A stretch of DNA of 64,000 bases from Vulcanisaeta sp. JCM 16159 (GCF_001316265.1 NZ_BBDN01000003.1:1-64000), one strand, 5' to 3'. Positions 20,531 through 30,418 are shown, counted from the first letter of the stretch. Numbers and translations: made by a program. Notes: generated by a model from the letters alone, not told the origin.

Positions 20531-21514
20531 AAAGGCTGGGGTAAGCTTAGCCAGGCATTGGGAGATGCACTCGGTAGCCCGTGAAGTAATTCATGAACTT
20601 GCCGATGAACTTGGCGTCAGGTTGATGGAGGGTGGCTTTACGAGGTCTATAAACCTGGGCAATTACGAAATAACACTGCACACAGATGGTGTTGGTACCA
20701 AGTCAATGATTGCTTGGTCCACAGGCGGGCTCGAGGTGATTGGCTGGGACTGCGTCGTCGGTAACGTTAACGACATGGCATGCGATGGCTTCGTACCGAT
20801 TGCAGCCACGGACTACATAGCCATATCCAATAATGATGCCGATGCCGTGGGTAAGGTCCTTAAGGGCATTAAGGACGCGGCCGCCAGGGCTGGCGCAGTG
20901 TTGCTAGGTGGTGAGACAGCTATAATGCCTGACCTGGTCAATGGTGTCGACGTCTCCTGTACCGTACTTGGGATTAGAAAAGTCAGGGCAGTGGGTAAGG
21001 CCGAGGTTGGTGATGTGGCCATAGGCATTGAGTCCAGCGGCCTTCACATGAATGGTTACACCCTAGCCCGTAAAGCCCTGTTAGTAGGTACGACTTAAAT
21101 GCTGAGGTCTGTGGCGATGAATTAGCCAATTGGTTATTGAAACCAACGGCCTACTACGGGGACTTGTTGATTGAGCTTTATAGCCGTGGGTTAATCAAGG
21201 CTGCAGTCCACGTGACAGGTGGGGGATTTACTAAGTTGAGGCGCGTTATTGGTGATTTAGGCGTTGAGCTCGAGGTCCCTGAACCGCCATGCATCTTTAA
21301 AGTAATTAAGGACTCAGGCAATATTGAGTGGAGTGAAATGTATAGAGTATTTAACATGGGCGTTGGACTCGTGGTTTTGACGAGTGAGGAATACGCGAAG
21401 GAAGTTGTCAGGGTGATTGAGACGCTGGGCCTTAACCATTGGGTCCTTGGTAGGGTCATTAATGGTGGTGGTATTGATATTTTAATACCAGGCGGCCCTA
21501 GGGTGAGGCTTTAG
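20514..21514 (+). CDS. purM: AIR synthetase PurM (one frameshift)
   Basis: ATP-dependent ring closure of FGAM to AIR. The family start (TYEKAGVSL) needs a GTG at 20505, 20508 or 20514; I prefer 20514. Motifs: LHTDGVGTKSMIA, WDCVVGNVNDMACDGFVPI, GAVLLGGETAIMPDLV, GIESSGLHMNGYTLAR, and HVTGGGFTKLRRV in the second half. Break near 21085 inside the ...GYTLARKAL segment. Overlaps the PurF paralogue, so translation is probably coupled. Confidence 0.94.
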
Positions 21515-21560
21515 GATATGCCGAGTAGCCTATTCATCTCTTCATAGGCTCTGACCACGT

Positions 21561-22229
21561 CTAGGCTGAGGCGCCCCTCCTAAATAATTCCTTATCCAAG
21601 TGCCTGCCGTTGATTAGTATCCTCATGGTATCACCGCTCATCTCATCAGCGAGAACCAAGTTACCTGATTTATCAAAGCCAAACTCCAGTTTAAAATCTA
21701 CGAGTGTTAATCCCCTACTCACCATGTAGTTGCTCAAAATCTCATTAATCCTTAACGCAATGCCCATTATCTCATTCAACTGCTCCTGCCTCGTTAGGCC
21801 AGCCTCTATTATATCGTCAGTGGTTATTAATGGGTCGTGAAGCTCGTCACTCTTCAGGTGAAACTCAACGAGGGGCTTGCTGAACCTCGTCATTGGCTTT
21901 ACTAGAGGCATTCTCTTTAGGAATGAACCGTATGCATAATTCCTTACAATAACCTCTATTGGTATCATCCTAAGGCCCCTCACCAATATTTTCCTATCGC
22001 CATCCCAATCAACCAAGTGATTTCTAATACCGTATTTACTCAGTAATCTCATGAGGAATACTGTCTGGGCCGCGGCTAACCTACCCTTACCAGGCGCTCG
22101 CTCCTTCCTGGCGCCGTCGAATGCCGTGACTTCATCCTTAAATTCCATGATGAGAAGCTCATCATTAACCCTGTAAACCCTCTTGGCCTTACCCTCATAT
22201 ATCAACTCCCCAACCCAATTACTAGCCAT
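21561..22229 (-). CDS. purC: SAICAR synthetase PurC
   Basis: Ligates aspartate to CAIR. 222 residues, intact. Motifs: LIYEGKAKRVYRV, FKDEVTAFDGARKE, GKGRLAA, PIEVIVRNYAYGSFLKR, LKSDELHDPLI, LVDFKLEFGFD, LADEMSGDTMRI. Convergent with purM and divergent from purD across a 184-nt region carrying two operator-like elements. Confidence 0.97.
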   Translation of the reverse strand: MASNWVGELIYEGKAKRVYRVNDELLIMEFKDEVTAFDGARKERAPGKGRLAAAQTVFLMRLLSKYGIRNHLVDWDGDRKILVRGLRMIPIEVIVRNYAYGSFLKRMPLVKPMTRFSKPLVEFHLKSDELHDPLITTDDIIEAGLTRQEQLNEIMGIALRINEILSNYMVSRGLTLVDFKLEFGFDKSGNLVLADEMSGDTMRILINGRHLDKELFRRGASA

Positions 22230-22316
22230 ACATAATCTAAATCTGGCACCGGTTATTTAAGGTTTACTTAATTGATTAAATAAATACCTAGGCTAATACC
22301 GTGATTAACCACCTTT

Positions 22317-22367
22317 ATTGTTTAACTAATTATTTTAACAATATGTTTAATTATTTGATTAAACAAT
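22317..22367. promoter_or_regulatory. purC/purD control region, two TTGTTTAA inverted-repeat elements
   Basis: Element A (22317-22342) runs ATTGTTTAACT...TTTTAACAAT, an imperfect dyad. Element B has perfect 8-bp arms TGTTTAAT (22344-22351) and ATTAAACA (22358-22365) with a 6-nt spacer; the right end reads ATTAAACAAT. They lie about midway between the two starts, in very AT-rich DNA. The same sequence is found in the purE/purL and purS promoters. Confidence 0.6.
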
Positions 22368-22413
22368 TTAAGAATAACAATTATTAAGGGGTACGCAATT
22401 AATTTAATTAATT

Positions 22414-23836
22414 ATGATAAGGAGCAAGGTCCTAATCGTGGGTGATGGCGCGAGGGAACATGCCCTGGCCGCAAGGCTTAGTTCGAGCGTTCACGAGCTA
22501 GGATAAGCGCGTTGGTAATGCATGAAAATCCTGGAATCAAAAGGATCGCGGAGAAAACGGGCGGTGAGTTAATTAAGTCTAGGCTAGATCCAAGTGGCTT
22601 GATCGATACCGTTAATAGGGTTAATCCCGACATCGTGGTTATAGGGCCCGAGGAACCACAGTTCGCCGGCGTTGCCGATAAGGCTATCGAGCTTGGCATA
22701 CCCACCTTCGGGGTTCCTAAGTTGCTAGCATGATAGAACAGAGCAAGGCCTTTGCGAGGAATCTAATGTGGAAGTATAGGATACCGGGTAGGATAGCCTT
22801 TAGGGCGTTTAGGGACATTAACGAGGCATTGCAATACGTATCCAGTGCAGGTTCCGTCGCGATAAAGCCGGCCAGACAAAGCGGTGGTAAGGGCGTTAGG
22901 GTATTCTGGGATAGGCAGGCCTACCTTAGGGACAGCCTCAATAAGGCTAAGGCTACCCAGGTAATTGCAGCGTCAAGCGATGTTAAGGCATACGGCGATA
23001 TCGATGATTTAATAGTCATCGAAGAGGCAGTGAGTGGAGTTGAGTACACGATTCAAGTGATCACCGACGGTAAATCCATCATAGCCCTACCACCAATCCA
23101 AGACCACCCACATGTGTTTGACCATGACATAGGCCCCGAGTGTGGTGGGATGGGGACCATAGTCGGTCCAGGACCCACACTGCCATTTTTAACTCAGGAA
23201 GAGTATGGGGAGAGCATAGAAATAATGAGGAGAACTTTGGACGCGTTACAACGTGAGATTGGCCTTAGGTACACTGGTGTATTGAGTGGCCAATTCATGC
23301 TCACGACGTACGGGCCAACACTCATCGAGTACTACAGTAGGTTTGGTGACCCAGAGGTCCTCAATGCATTGGCAATGCTTAACGGTGACTTACTTGAAAT
23401 CATCGAGGCTGCGGTGAATGGTAGGTTATCAAGCGTCAAGTACTCATTTAGGGAGGGCGTTGTCGCGATCTCGAAGGCCGTGGTGCCCCTGGGCTACCCG
23501 CACAGTAGGGAATTGGCACGTGGAAGAACAATAACCATGGACATGGATAAAATAAGGAAGTTGGGTTGTGAGGTTTACTTTGGCTCAGTAGTTGAGGAGG
23601 GTGGGCTTTACAAAACCCTGGGTTCTAGAGCCGTCGAGGTACTCGTCGTGGGCAGAACGTATGAGGAGGCCTATGAAAGAATCGAGAATTGCGTAGACAG
23701 TATCAAGTCACCTGATTGGCAATTAATACATAGGCGGGATATAGGGGGTAGGGAATTAATTGAGAAGAGGATCAGGGATGCCGAGCGCGTCAGGGCGGTC
23801 TATAGATGGAGAAGAGAACGTGGGTTGGCAGGGTGA
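22414..23836 (+). CDS. purD: Phosphoribosylamine--glycine ligase PurD (two frameshifts)
   Basis: ATP-grasp ligase making GAR. N-terminal VLIVGDGAREHALAARL, then after a break near 22500 NPDIVVIGPEEPQFAGVADKA. A second break near 22725 leads to SKAFARNLMWKYRIPG, KPARQSGGKGVRVF, IEEAVSGVEYTIQVITDGK, GPECGGMGTI, LIEYYSRFGDPE and PLGYPHSRELARG. About 474 residues, somewhat longer than bacterial PurD. ATG 22414 gives a leaderless start just after an A/T-rich tract. Confidence 0.93.
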
Positions 23837-24070
23837 GGATTGATTGGGTACCTGGCGGTGAAATCACCATATACGACTATGCATAAGCGCGCCATTGAAT
23901 AGAGACATGCCGCAGTACGTTAAGCACCATGCGGAGGTGTAATAGGCAAACCATCGCTGAACAACAAGTAGGTGCCAAGCCCCGTACTTGACTGGCAACA
24001 AACCATCATAAATACTTATTCACATAATTCTGCACAACTGTTTTTACCCACAATAATTTATCCTCAGGCC
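23837..24070. other. Intergenic stretch after purD, no recognisable gene
   Basis: Two short open stretches on the plus strand could be gene remnants: about 17 codons after GTG 23835 ending IYDYA, and one ending MPQYVKHHAEV near 23940. Neither is recognisable. The rest to 24070 is AT-rich with no gene I can support. Confidence 0.25.
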
Positions 24071-24280
24071 CTAGCCCCTCGTTTCGAACATCAAGGCCAA
24101 GGTCAGCACGGCGCCTATTACCGAAGCCATACCAAGGAATAGGTAGACCGTGTATGAACCGATAACGAAGAACGTTGGGAATATAAAAGTCGTTACTAGG
24201 ACGCCGGTCCTACCACCAATTACATTGATTACAGGCCCAATACCTCTAATTTTTGTTGGGAGAGAAACAAAGGTATATCG
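24071..24280 (-). pseudogene. C-terminal remnant of an MFS sugar-porter-like transporter
   Basis: On the minus strand an open frame reads LPTKIRGIGPVINVIGG, then a hydrophobic helix with FIFPTFFVIGSYTVYLFLG and ends MFETRG followed by TAG. PTKIRG before TM11 and ETRG after TM12 are typical of MFS sugar/organic acid porters. Nothing N-terminal is found upstream (24281-24356 is too short before purT), so this is a true truncation and not merely a frameshift. Confidence 0.65.
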
Positions 24281-24356
24281 TCAAAGCTCTCAGGGGATCT
24301 CTTAAAATAATGAATATTAGTTTTATTCTTCAAAATATTCGAACCTGATTTATCCT

Positions 24357-25552
24357 TTACCTAACCTTAATTAGTGACGCCGCTAATCTAGCCTTCTCCC
24401 TGGCCTCTTGTACTGTACTTCCCGTGGCTAGCACGATACCCATCCTCCTATGCCTATATGTGAAGGGCTTCCCGAATAACCTAACCTGGACCCCGGGTAT
24501 CCTCAGCGCCTCCTCAAGCCCTACGACCCTAGGCGCCCAGGTCTCGGTATTCGCGAGCACTACGTGGGCCGCAGCCGGCGTTACTAACTTAACCTCAGGC
24601 GTTGGTAGCCCAAGGGCGCTTCTCACGTGTATCTGAAACTCGTTTATATCCGTGCTGACTAACGTGACGAGGCCAGTGTCGTGGGGCCTCGGCGCCGCCT
24701 CGCTGAATAGTACCCTGCCATCCCTAGTTATGAGTATTTCCACACCGTATATCCCAAGCCCTCCCAACTCATTGACGAGCCTAATGGCGTAATCCCTAGC
24801 CTCCTCATTATTTCCTCACTCACCGTGGTTGGGTGCCAGGACTCAACGTAGTAATAAACACCCTCAGGCCTCTGATGCTCTATAGGTAATACCGTGTTAG
24901 TCACCACATTATTGCCCAGCAGGTACCTATAGGTTAGTACTGTTAACTCTCTATCAATCTTCACGTACTCCTCAACCACAACCTTACTACCACTACCCCT
25001 CGCATGGGCAAGGGCCTCCTTGAAGCCTCGCTCGACATCATCATACTTATTGATGAGCACGTGCCCATGCCCGCTGGAACTCATTTCCGGCTTTAGTAGG
25101 CATGGGAAGCCCAAGTCCTTGCACGCCCTCTTCACATCCTCAACACTCTCCGCAAAGAAATACCTAGTGGTTGGTAATTGAAGCTTCTCCGCAGCCAGTC
25201 TCCTCAACTCAATCCTATCCATGCAGATCTTAACGGCCCTGGCGTTGGGCACAACTCTAAAGCCCTCCTCCTCCAGTTCCACGATAGCGTCGGTGTTTAC
25301 TGCCTCTATCTCGGCAATAATCGCATCGGGGCCCTCCCTATGCACCAACGCCTTAATGGCGTTTTTATCGAGCATATTAATCACGTACTTCCTATGAGCA
25401 ACGTGCATTGCCGGGGCCATGTCATATCTATCGATAACGATAACCTCGGCACCCATTCGCTGTGCCTCAATAGCCATCTCCTTACCCAACTCACCACTAC
25501 CCAACAGCATTATCTTCTTGGAACCCATAAGTAGTGGTGGACCAATCTCCAT
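24357..25552 (-). CDS. purT: Formate-dependent GAR transformylase PurT (one frameshift)
   Basis: ATP-grasp enzyme that formylates GAR with free formate, in place of PurN. Motifs: [22 protein letters not shown] in the first 30 residues, [46 protein letters not shown], and after a break near 24818 [26 protein letters not shown]. The ATG (25552-25550) overlaps the purQ TGA, so it is the last gene of purS-purQ-purT. Confidence 0.95.
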
Positions 25553-26231
25553 CACCAACCACCCACGAGACTATCCTTAAGACTAAGCCAAAGCTTTAAC
25601 CCACCAGGCACGAAGCCCCTTGGGGTTAGTACGGCTTCCGCCGACCTCTCTGGGTGCGGCATGAGACCGAGGACGTTGCCTCGTAATTAACCACACCGGC
25701 TATCGAGGCCACTGAGCCGTTTGGATTCTCGCCGTAGTACGTGAAAGCCACCCTGACCTCGTCGACGCTATCTATGAAATATCTACCTTCGCCGTGGGCT
25801 ATGGGCATTGAAACCACCTCATCAAGTGAGTATAACTTAGTAAAGGGTGTCTTAATGTCGTTGACCTTGACCCAAACCCACTTGGCTATGAACCTGGGCG
25901 GATCGTTGGGTAGTAATGCCCCAGGTAGTAATCCGGCCTCGACGAGTGTTTGAAAGCCATTACATATGCCAAGTACGGGTACACCATCCTCCGCATCCAT
26001 GATTATTTCCTTCATCGCCCTTGACCTGGCAGCGATTGCGCCAGCCCTTAGCCAATCCCCATAGCTAAAGCCTCCAGGTATTATAACGGCATCATATATG
26101 CCGTGTCTAAAATCTTCATGCCAAACCAGCTCGGCGTTGATGTGAACCACGTTCTTAAGAATGTGAATTACGTCTAGGTCACCATTAGTACCTGGAAACT
26201 TAATAACAGCCGCCCTAGGCATTCTCAACAC
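25552..26231 (-). CDS. purQ: FGAM synthase glutaminase subunit PurQ (one frameshift)
   Basis: Provides ammonia to PurL. Class I GATase: [17 protein letters not shown], nucleophile Cys in [27 protein letters not shown]. The frame breaks near 25680; the correct frame continues [17 protein letters not shown] with the His/Glu pair and ends GGW-TGA at 25552. The gene starts at 26231 or at the internal ATG 26222, overlapping purS by up to 17 nt. Confidence 0.94.
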
Positions 26232-26487
26232 CCAGTATTAGCAATCTATGGACCGTTGGGTTAAATATCCTAGCCTTCTCACAAACTTCCCTAACGTAGT
26301 CTACGGCCTCCGCACCATCCTTCGCATCAACAATGAAGCCAAGGTACTTACCGCTGATGACCTTATTAACATTACTAAAACCACTGATTGAAACAAGGTC
26401 CTTAAGTATGGTCTCGCCCTCAGGGTCTCGAACGCCCTTAAGTACAATAGCCGTATGAACCAAGTACTTATTCGATACGTTACTCAT
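26215..26487 (-). CDS. purS: FGAM synthase subunit PurS
   Basis: Small subunit that bridges PurL and PurQ. 90 residues, intact. Pattern of the family: HTAIVLKGVRDPEGETI at the N-terminus, KYLGFIVDAKDGAEAVDYVREVCEK in two pieces, and NPTVHRLLIL at the end. Heads the purS-purQ-purT operon; its promoter carries the best copy of the pur inverted repeat. Confidence 0.93.
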   Translation of the reverse strand: MSNVSNKYLVHTAIVLKGVRDPEGETILKDLVSISGFSNVNKVISGKYLGFIVDAKDGAEAVDYVREVCEKARIFNPTVHRLLILGVENA

Positions 26488-26540
26488 TGATTAATTAAAT
26501 GATTAAAAATATTTAAAGATTTCCCTTGAAGAATACCGGT

Positions 26541-26568
26541 TATTGTTTAATTAATTATTTAAACAATA
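26541..26568. promoter_or_regulatory. purS operon operator, 10-bp inverted repeat
   Basis: TATTGTTTAA (26541-26550) and TTAAACAATA (26559-26568) are perfect 10-bp arms around an 8-nt A/T spacer, about 54 nt upstream of the purS ATG. A TATA-like AAAATATTTAAAG (about 26506-26518) lies between it and the start, so the dyad is just upstream of the core promoter. Strongest copy of the motif shared by all pur units. Confidence 0.65.
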
Positions 26569-26661
26569 ATTGAGAGCCGATGCACCATTAAATTTGTTAA
26601 AAACATCATTATTAATGAAATTGAAAATTTAGACGATGGCGCTTTAATTTATTACACTGAC

Positions 26662-27274
26662 TCAATGCTTACCCAACGCCAATTCGAGTAAGTACTTATG
26701 TACCGCCGTTGTCGTTAGTTCTGGGTGGAAGGCTGTCGCCAGCATGTGGTCTTCCTGGGCCGCAGCAATGACGCTACCCAGCCTTGGGTGCCTAACGCTA
26801 GCCAACGCCCTTGCATTGCCCCAAACCCTCACTATGGCTGGCGCCTAATGAAGACTGCCCTTACCGTGCCAACACCTTCAATAGTTACGTCCGTCTCAAA
26901 GGAGTCCCCCTGCCTACCGAAGGCGTTCCTAACCACGGCTATATCCATGACACCGAGTATTGGCTGACCAGTCTCACCAACCACGGAGTCCCTGACCTCC
27001 CTGGCCATGAATATGCGCCGGCGCACGTGCCCAGCATCGGTAGTCCATTGATTGTTAAGCCCCTAAGCCTATCAAGAAGGCCGTTGCGCCTGGCCAATGA
27101 GCCTATTGTGGTTGACTCACCGCCTGGTATCACTAGGGCGTTTAGGCCGTTTAGGTGCTCGGCCTTCTTAACCCTAACGACATCAACGTTGATCTTTAAC
27201 TCATCAGCCGCCCTCCTAATGGCATACTCGTGCTCCTCAACATCACCCTGCAATGCGAGTACGCCGACCTTCAC
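26662..27274 (-). CDS. pdxT: PLP synthase glutaminase subunit PdxT (two frameshifts)
   Basis: Glutaminase delivering ammonia to PdxS for pyridoxal 5'-phosphate. Motifs: [28 protein letters not shown], nucleophile Cys in PMLGTCAGA; after a break near 27020 [30 protein letters not shown] second break near 26845 leads to [17 protein letters not shown] with the catalytic His/Glu, ending LGKH. Starts 2 nt after the pdxS stop. Confidence 0.93.
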
Positions 27275-27276
27275 GC

Positions 27277-28303
27277 CTAAACACCCCTTACCTGAAGTAA
27301 TTCCTCGGGCTTCAGGGACTTAACGTCTATGCCCATCATTGATGCCTTCTCACTAACCATCCTCTGGGCATCAATCACCGTTTCGGGATCGTCCCAATGT
27401 GCGGTGGCTAACACAATGGCCTCAGCCTCTCCCTTGGGTCCTGGCTCTTGAAGATGCCCGAGCCTACGAAGACGCCGTCGGCGCCAAGCCACATCATTAA
27501 TGCCGCATCGGCCGACGTGGCTATACCGCCCGCGGCGAACGTTATCACCGGTAACCTACCCATCCTAGCCGTTAAGGTCACCAACTCAATGGATACCTGG
27601 CACTGCCTGGCGAAGTCCTCAACTTCTCCTCATCACCATCCCTATAGGCTGCGTATAACTCATTAATTGCCTTGTAGAGAACCTTGAAGTGCTTAACAGC
27701 CTCACTGACGTTTCCCGTGCCCGCCTCGCCCTTGGACCTAATCATTGACGCACCCTCGCTAATCCTTCTAAGTGCCTCGCATAACTCGCGGCATCCGTTG
27801 ACGAAGGGTACCGCGAACAACCACTTATTGATGTGGTGTTGTTCGTCGACTGGTGTTAATACCTCGGACTCATCTATTAAGTCAACGCCTATTTGTTCAA
27901 GTATGAAGGCCTCGTAGTAATGACCAATCCTCACCTTCGCAGATACCGGGATCGTTATATGCCTCATTACGTCCTCAATAACCTTAACATCAGCCATCCT
28001 AGCCACACCACCCGCCCTACGAACATCGTAAGGCAGTTTATCGAGAACCATCACGCCGACGGCGCCCGCCTCCTCGGCAATCTGAGCCTGCTCTACATTG
28101 GTTACGTCCATTATGACGCCATTCCTGAGCATTGATGGGAAGCCTACCTTGACCTTCACCGTGCCGGTAACGATGCCATCCATCTCATAAGGCCTAGGCC
28201 AGTTAAAGCCCCTCTCCCTGAGCCTATCCCTCAATTCCAACATACCGTAGAAGAAGTCTCTGAGCTTCTCGAGGTACTCGAAGGAGGGTGATACCGACAT
28301 CAA
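27277..28303 (-). CDS. pdxS: PLP synthase lyase subunit PdxS (two frameshifts)
   Basis: (beta/alpha)8 enzyme that builds PLP from ribose 5-phosphate, glyceraldehyde 3-phosphate and ammonia. Motifs: GGVIMDV-like [82 protein letters not shown]. Breaks near 27595 and 27440 hide [16 protein letters not shown] and [10 protein letters not shown]. About 335 residues after repair. The N-terminal 25 residues are longer than in most homologues. Confidence 0.94.
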
Positions 28304-28321
28304 AACTGGGCTTGTTCGGGG

Positions 28322-28351
28322 TTATTTATAGATTATTAAACGTTTAATAAT
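28322..28351 (-). promoter_or_regulatory. pdxS promoter: TATA box plus 20-bp perfect palindrome
   Basis: ATTATTAAACGTTTAATAAT (28332-28351) is a perfect 20-bp palindrome. On the minus strand it is followed directly by the TATA box CTATAAATAACC (about 28320-28331), and the pdxS ATG is about 20 nt after that. The core TTAAACGTTTAA is identical to the one before the class V aminotransferase at 7353-7364 and holds the same position against the TATA box. Confidence 0.6.
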
Positions 28352-28375
28352 GCGGTAGGCAATGCATCGTCAACG

Positions 28376-28786
28376 TTATTTTAACAAATCCTTCGTCATG
28401 AAGTTATGGTAGAAGTTTACGTGCAAACGCTCGGCGGCTCCGAAGTAAAGTAGTAATTCCCCATCATTAGTCTCCCTAAATAATCTATTGATTATTACGT
28501 CGTAGTCCCTGTGGCTGTAGTGTTCCCAGCCCCTTGACTCGTCTATGGCGTTGAGCAGTGCCGTAACCGCGCCCCAGTACTTCTCGCCGGCCTGGGCAAG
28601 GTCGCCCTTATTATACAATTCCTCAGCAGCCCTGAGGTAATCTTCGTGAAGCCTCAGGTACAACTCAACCCTACGTTGAGTATCAAGCCTCTCGGCCACT
28701 AAATCGGCTATAAACTCCTCAACATCCCTGCCGTTAGCCAACTCCCTAAGTAGCTCCATTATAGTGGGTGGGAGTGTTAATGACAC
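28376..28786 (-). CDS. PaREP1 family protein, intact
   Basis: 136 residues, all-helical, with the family core RVELYLRLHEDYLRAAEELYNKGDLAQAGEKYWGAVTALLNA (residues about 38-80) and a C-terminal HVNFYHNFM. PaREP1 proteins are a repeated family first seen in Pyrobaculum aerophilum and are related to HEPN folds. An antitoxin-like or RNA-binding role is possible but unproven. Related, damaged copies lie at 30528, 32739 and 48542. Confidence 0.8.
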   Translation of the reverse strand: MSLTLPPTIMELLRELANGRDVEEFIADLVAERLDTQRRVELYLRLHEDYLRAAEELYNKGDLAQAGEKYWGAVTALLNAIDESRGWEHYSHRDYDVIINRLFRETNDGELLLYFGAAERLHVNFYHNFMTKDLLK

Positions 28787-29204
28787 TTACCAAGTGTCTG
28801 TACCTGGTTTAAAAACCTAAATGCACTATATTGATTATTAATGTGAGTACTGTTTTAAACCCCCTTAAATCAACTTAACCCGTGTCTTCAATCTTCATAT
28901 TTAACCTGGCCATTAGGTCGCGGTCGCCGATTATTCCTACCGACTTTACAAACTTAGTGATTAGCTACGTCTATCAAAGGTCCCTAAGTCCATTCCAGTA
29001 AACATGATGTTTGGTTACTTGTTTGGTGGGGGCGTCCTGTCGCAAGGACTAGATACCCCGCTAAGGTGGTATAAACTATAGTGTGTAAGGGATGATTCAA
29101 CATATTGATATATTATATTTGTGGAATTGTATACATATGGTGGTTATCGTATATACTTAACTGCGTTACAGCAGTATCTATATGGTTATGGGGTTTATTC
29201 ATTT
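28787..29204. other. Accessory intergenic region, possible gene remnant and hairpin
   Basis: On the minus strand near 28880-28960 a short open frame reads KSVGIIGDRDLMARLNMKIEDTG and stops, similar to the start of a CBS-type motif, but too short to assign. A G/C-rich stretch at 29027-29060 can fold (GTCCT...AGGAC inside GGGG...CCCC). The last 100 nt are A/T-rich with no gene. Nothing else is convincing. Confidence 0.25.
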
Positions 29205-30310
29205 TTAATGCCTGATACTATATAATATCTGGTGGTTATCTTGGTTTTCACCATTATCTATTTGGTTAGGTTCATGAAGTTCATGTTCTAGGATGGGGTC
29301 TATTATCCTATATATGCCTTCGCTATGCTTTTCAACTAGGTTGAATCTGATTAATGCTGTTAATGCATTATCTAGGGTTCTGTCGTCGATTTCATGCCCG
29401 ATTAGGAAGGATGCGTATGCCTTTATATCGCGCCACCTATTGACGTGTTTAAGGGCCTCTAGGATGGCTAGGTATAGCCTCTTGTTCGCCCTGCCTTTCA
29501 GGAAGTTGTCGAGTTCGTTAAGCATTATTTTGGAACCCTCCTCAATCACTTTACTTAATGCGTCATCTAGGGATAGCCCTCTTATGCCGTGTAGGTTGCC
29601 GAATAGTGTTAACCAGCCCACTATGCCGTCGAGTAGGTTGACTACCTTATCGTATTCGTTGAAGCTCATCCCTAGTTCACTAAACCCCCTCATTAGGAAT
29701 GCCTTGGATTGATCGTGGGTGAATGGCCTTAACCTAACCTCCACAGGGAGCCTGCCGTATAGGGGTGATGTTGGCGAAGGCTCCAGTAGCGCCCTTACTA
29801 AGCCTACGTAGGATCCCGTTAATATGAAGCGGATTCTAGGGTTTGATGAATGGGCGTTACCCAGTATTTTAAGTAATTGCGGTGATGCGGACGCCAGGTC
29901 CTGAACCTCATCCAGCGCTATGACGGTATCCTTCCTCATTGATAATAGGAATTCAAGCAGTGTCGGCATGGGCCTCGCCCCCTTCCTTACAGTTATGCCA
30001 AGGGGCCCTATGTTCAGGTTTACCGAGGCGTCGATATCCCTGAATAATGAGCTTCTATTAGCCTCATTAACCATGATTTTAAGCAATGTTTTAAGGGAAT
30101 TAACACCCTGGAGATTTATGTACATGGTCCTGAACCCTCTGAGGCTAACTCATTTAACACAACCTTAACAACGCTGGTCTTGCCAATCATCCTCTGCCCC
30201 GTGATAACTACCCAATTACCTGCATGGATCTGTCTCTTAATATAATCAATAACATCATCCCTACTGAATAACTCCCTCCTCGACTCCTTAGGATATAACT
30301 CAAATAACAT
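29205..30310 (-). CDS. Archaeal ATPase (ATPase_2 / P-loop STAND-like), one frameshift
   Basis: About 368 residues. Walker A GQRMIGKTSVVK at residues about 38-50, Walker B TVIALDEVQDL, sensor-like FILTGSYVGLV, then a winged-helix C-terminus (NALTALIRFNLVEKHSEGIYRIIDP). This family is expanded in hyperthermophilic archaea and is often near PaREP or mobile regions. Break near 30135. The start codon is the edge of a 29-bp inverted repeat. Role unknown; DNA transactions or defence are guesses. Confidence 0.8.
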
Positions 30311-30418
30311 AACCCTATTCAGTAACTGAATACCCTATTATAAATTAATTGCGCATAAATGCATTAAACATCAACGATTAATGTACGTGAGGGTATTCAG
30401 TTACTGAATAGGGTTATG
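30308..30418. repeat. 29-bp perfect inverted repeat with internal TATTCAGTAACTGAATA dyads
   Basis: Arm 1 is 30308-30336 and arm 2 is 30390-30418; they are exact reverse complements, separated by 53 nt. Each arm contains a 17-nt near-palindrome TATTCAGT-A/T-ACTGAATA. Arm 1 ends in the ATPase start codon (CAT on the plus strand); arm 2 ends in an ATG opening only a 5-codon frame (MKLAP). The arms therefore look like a duplicated, inverted start region, or paired operators. The spacer has a TATA-like TATAAATTAA. Confidence 0.85.

Noticed and set aside
29050-29064. 16S rRNA-like string CTAGATACCCCGCTA
   Set aside because: Only about 15 nt resemble the rRNA 'TTAGATACCC' block; no flanking rRNA sequence is present.
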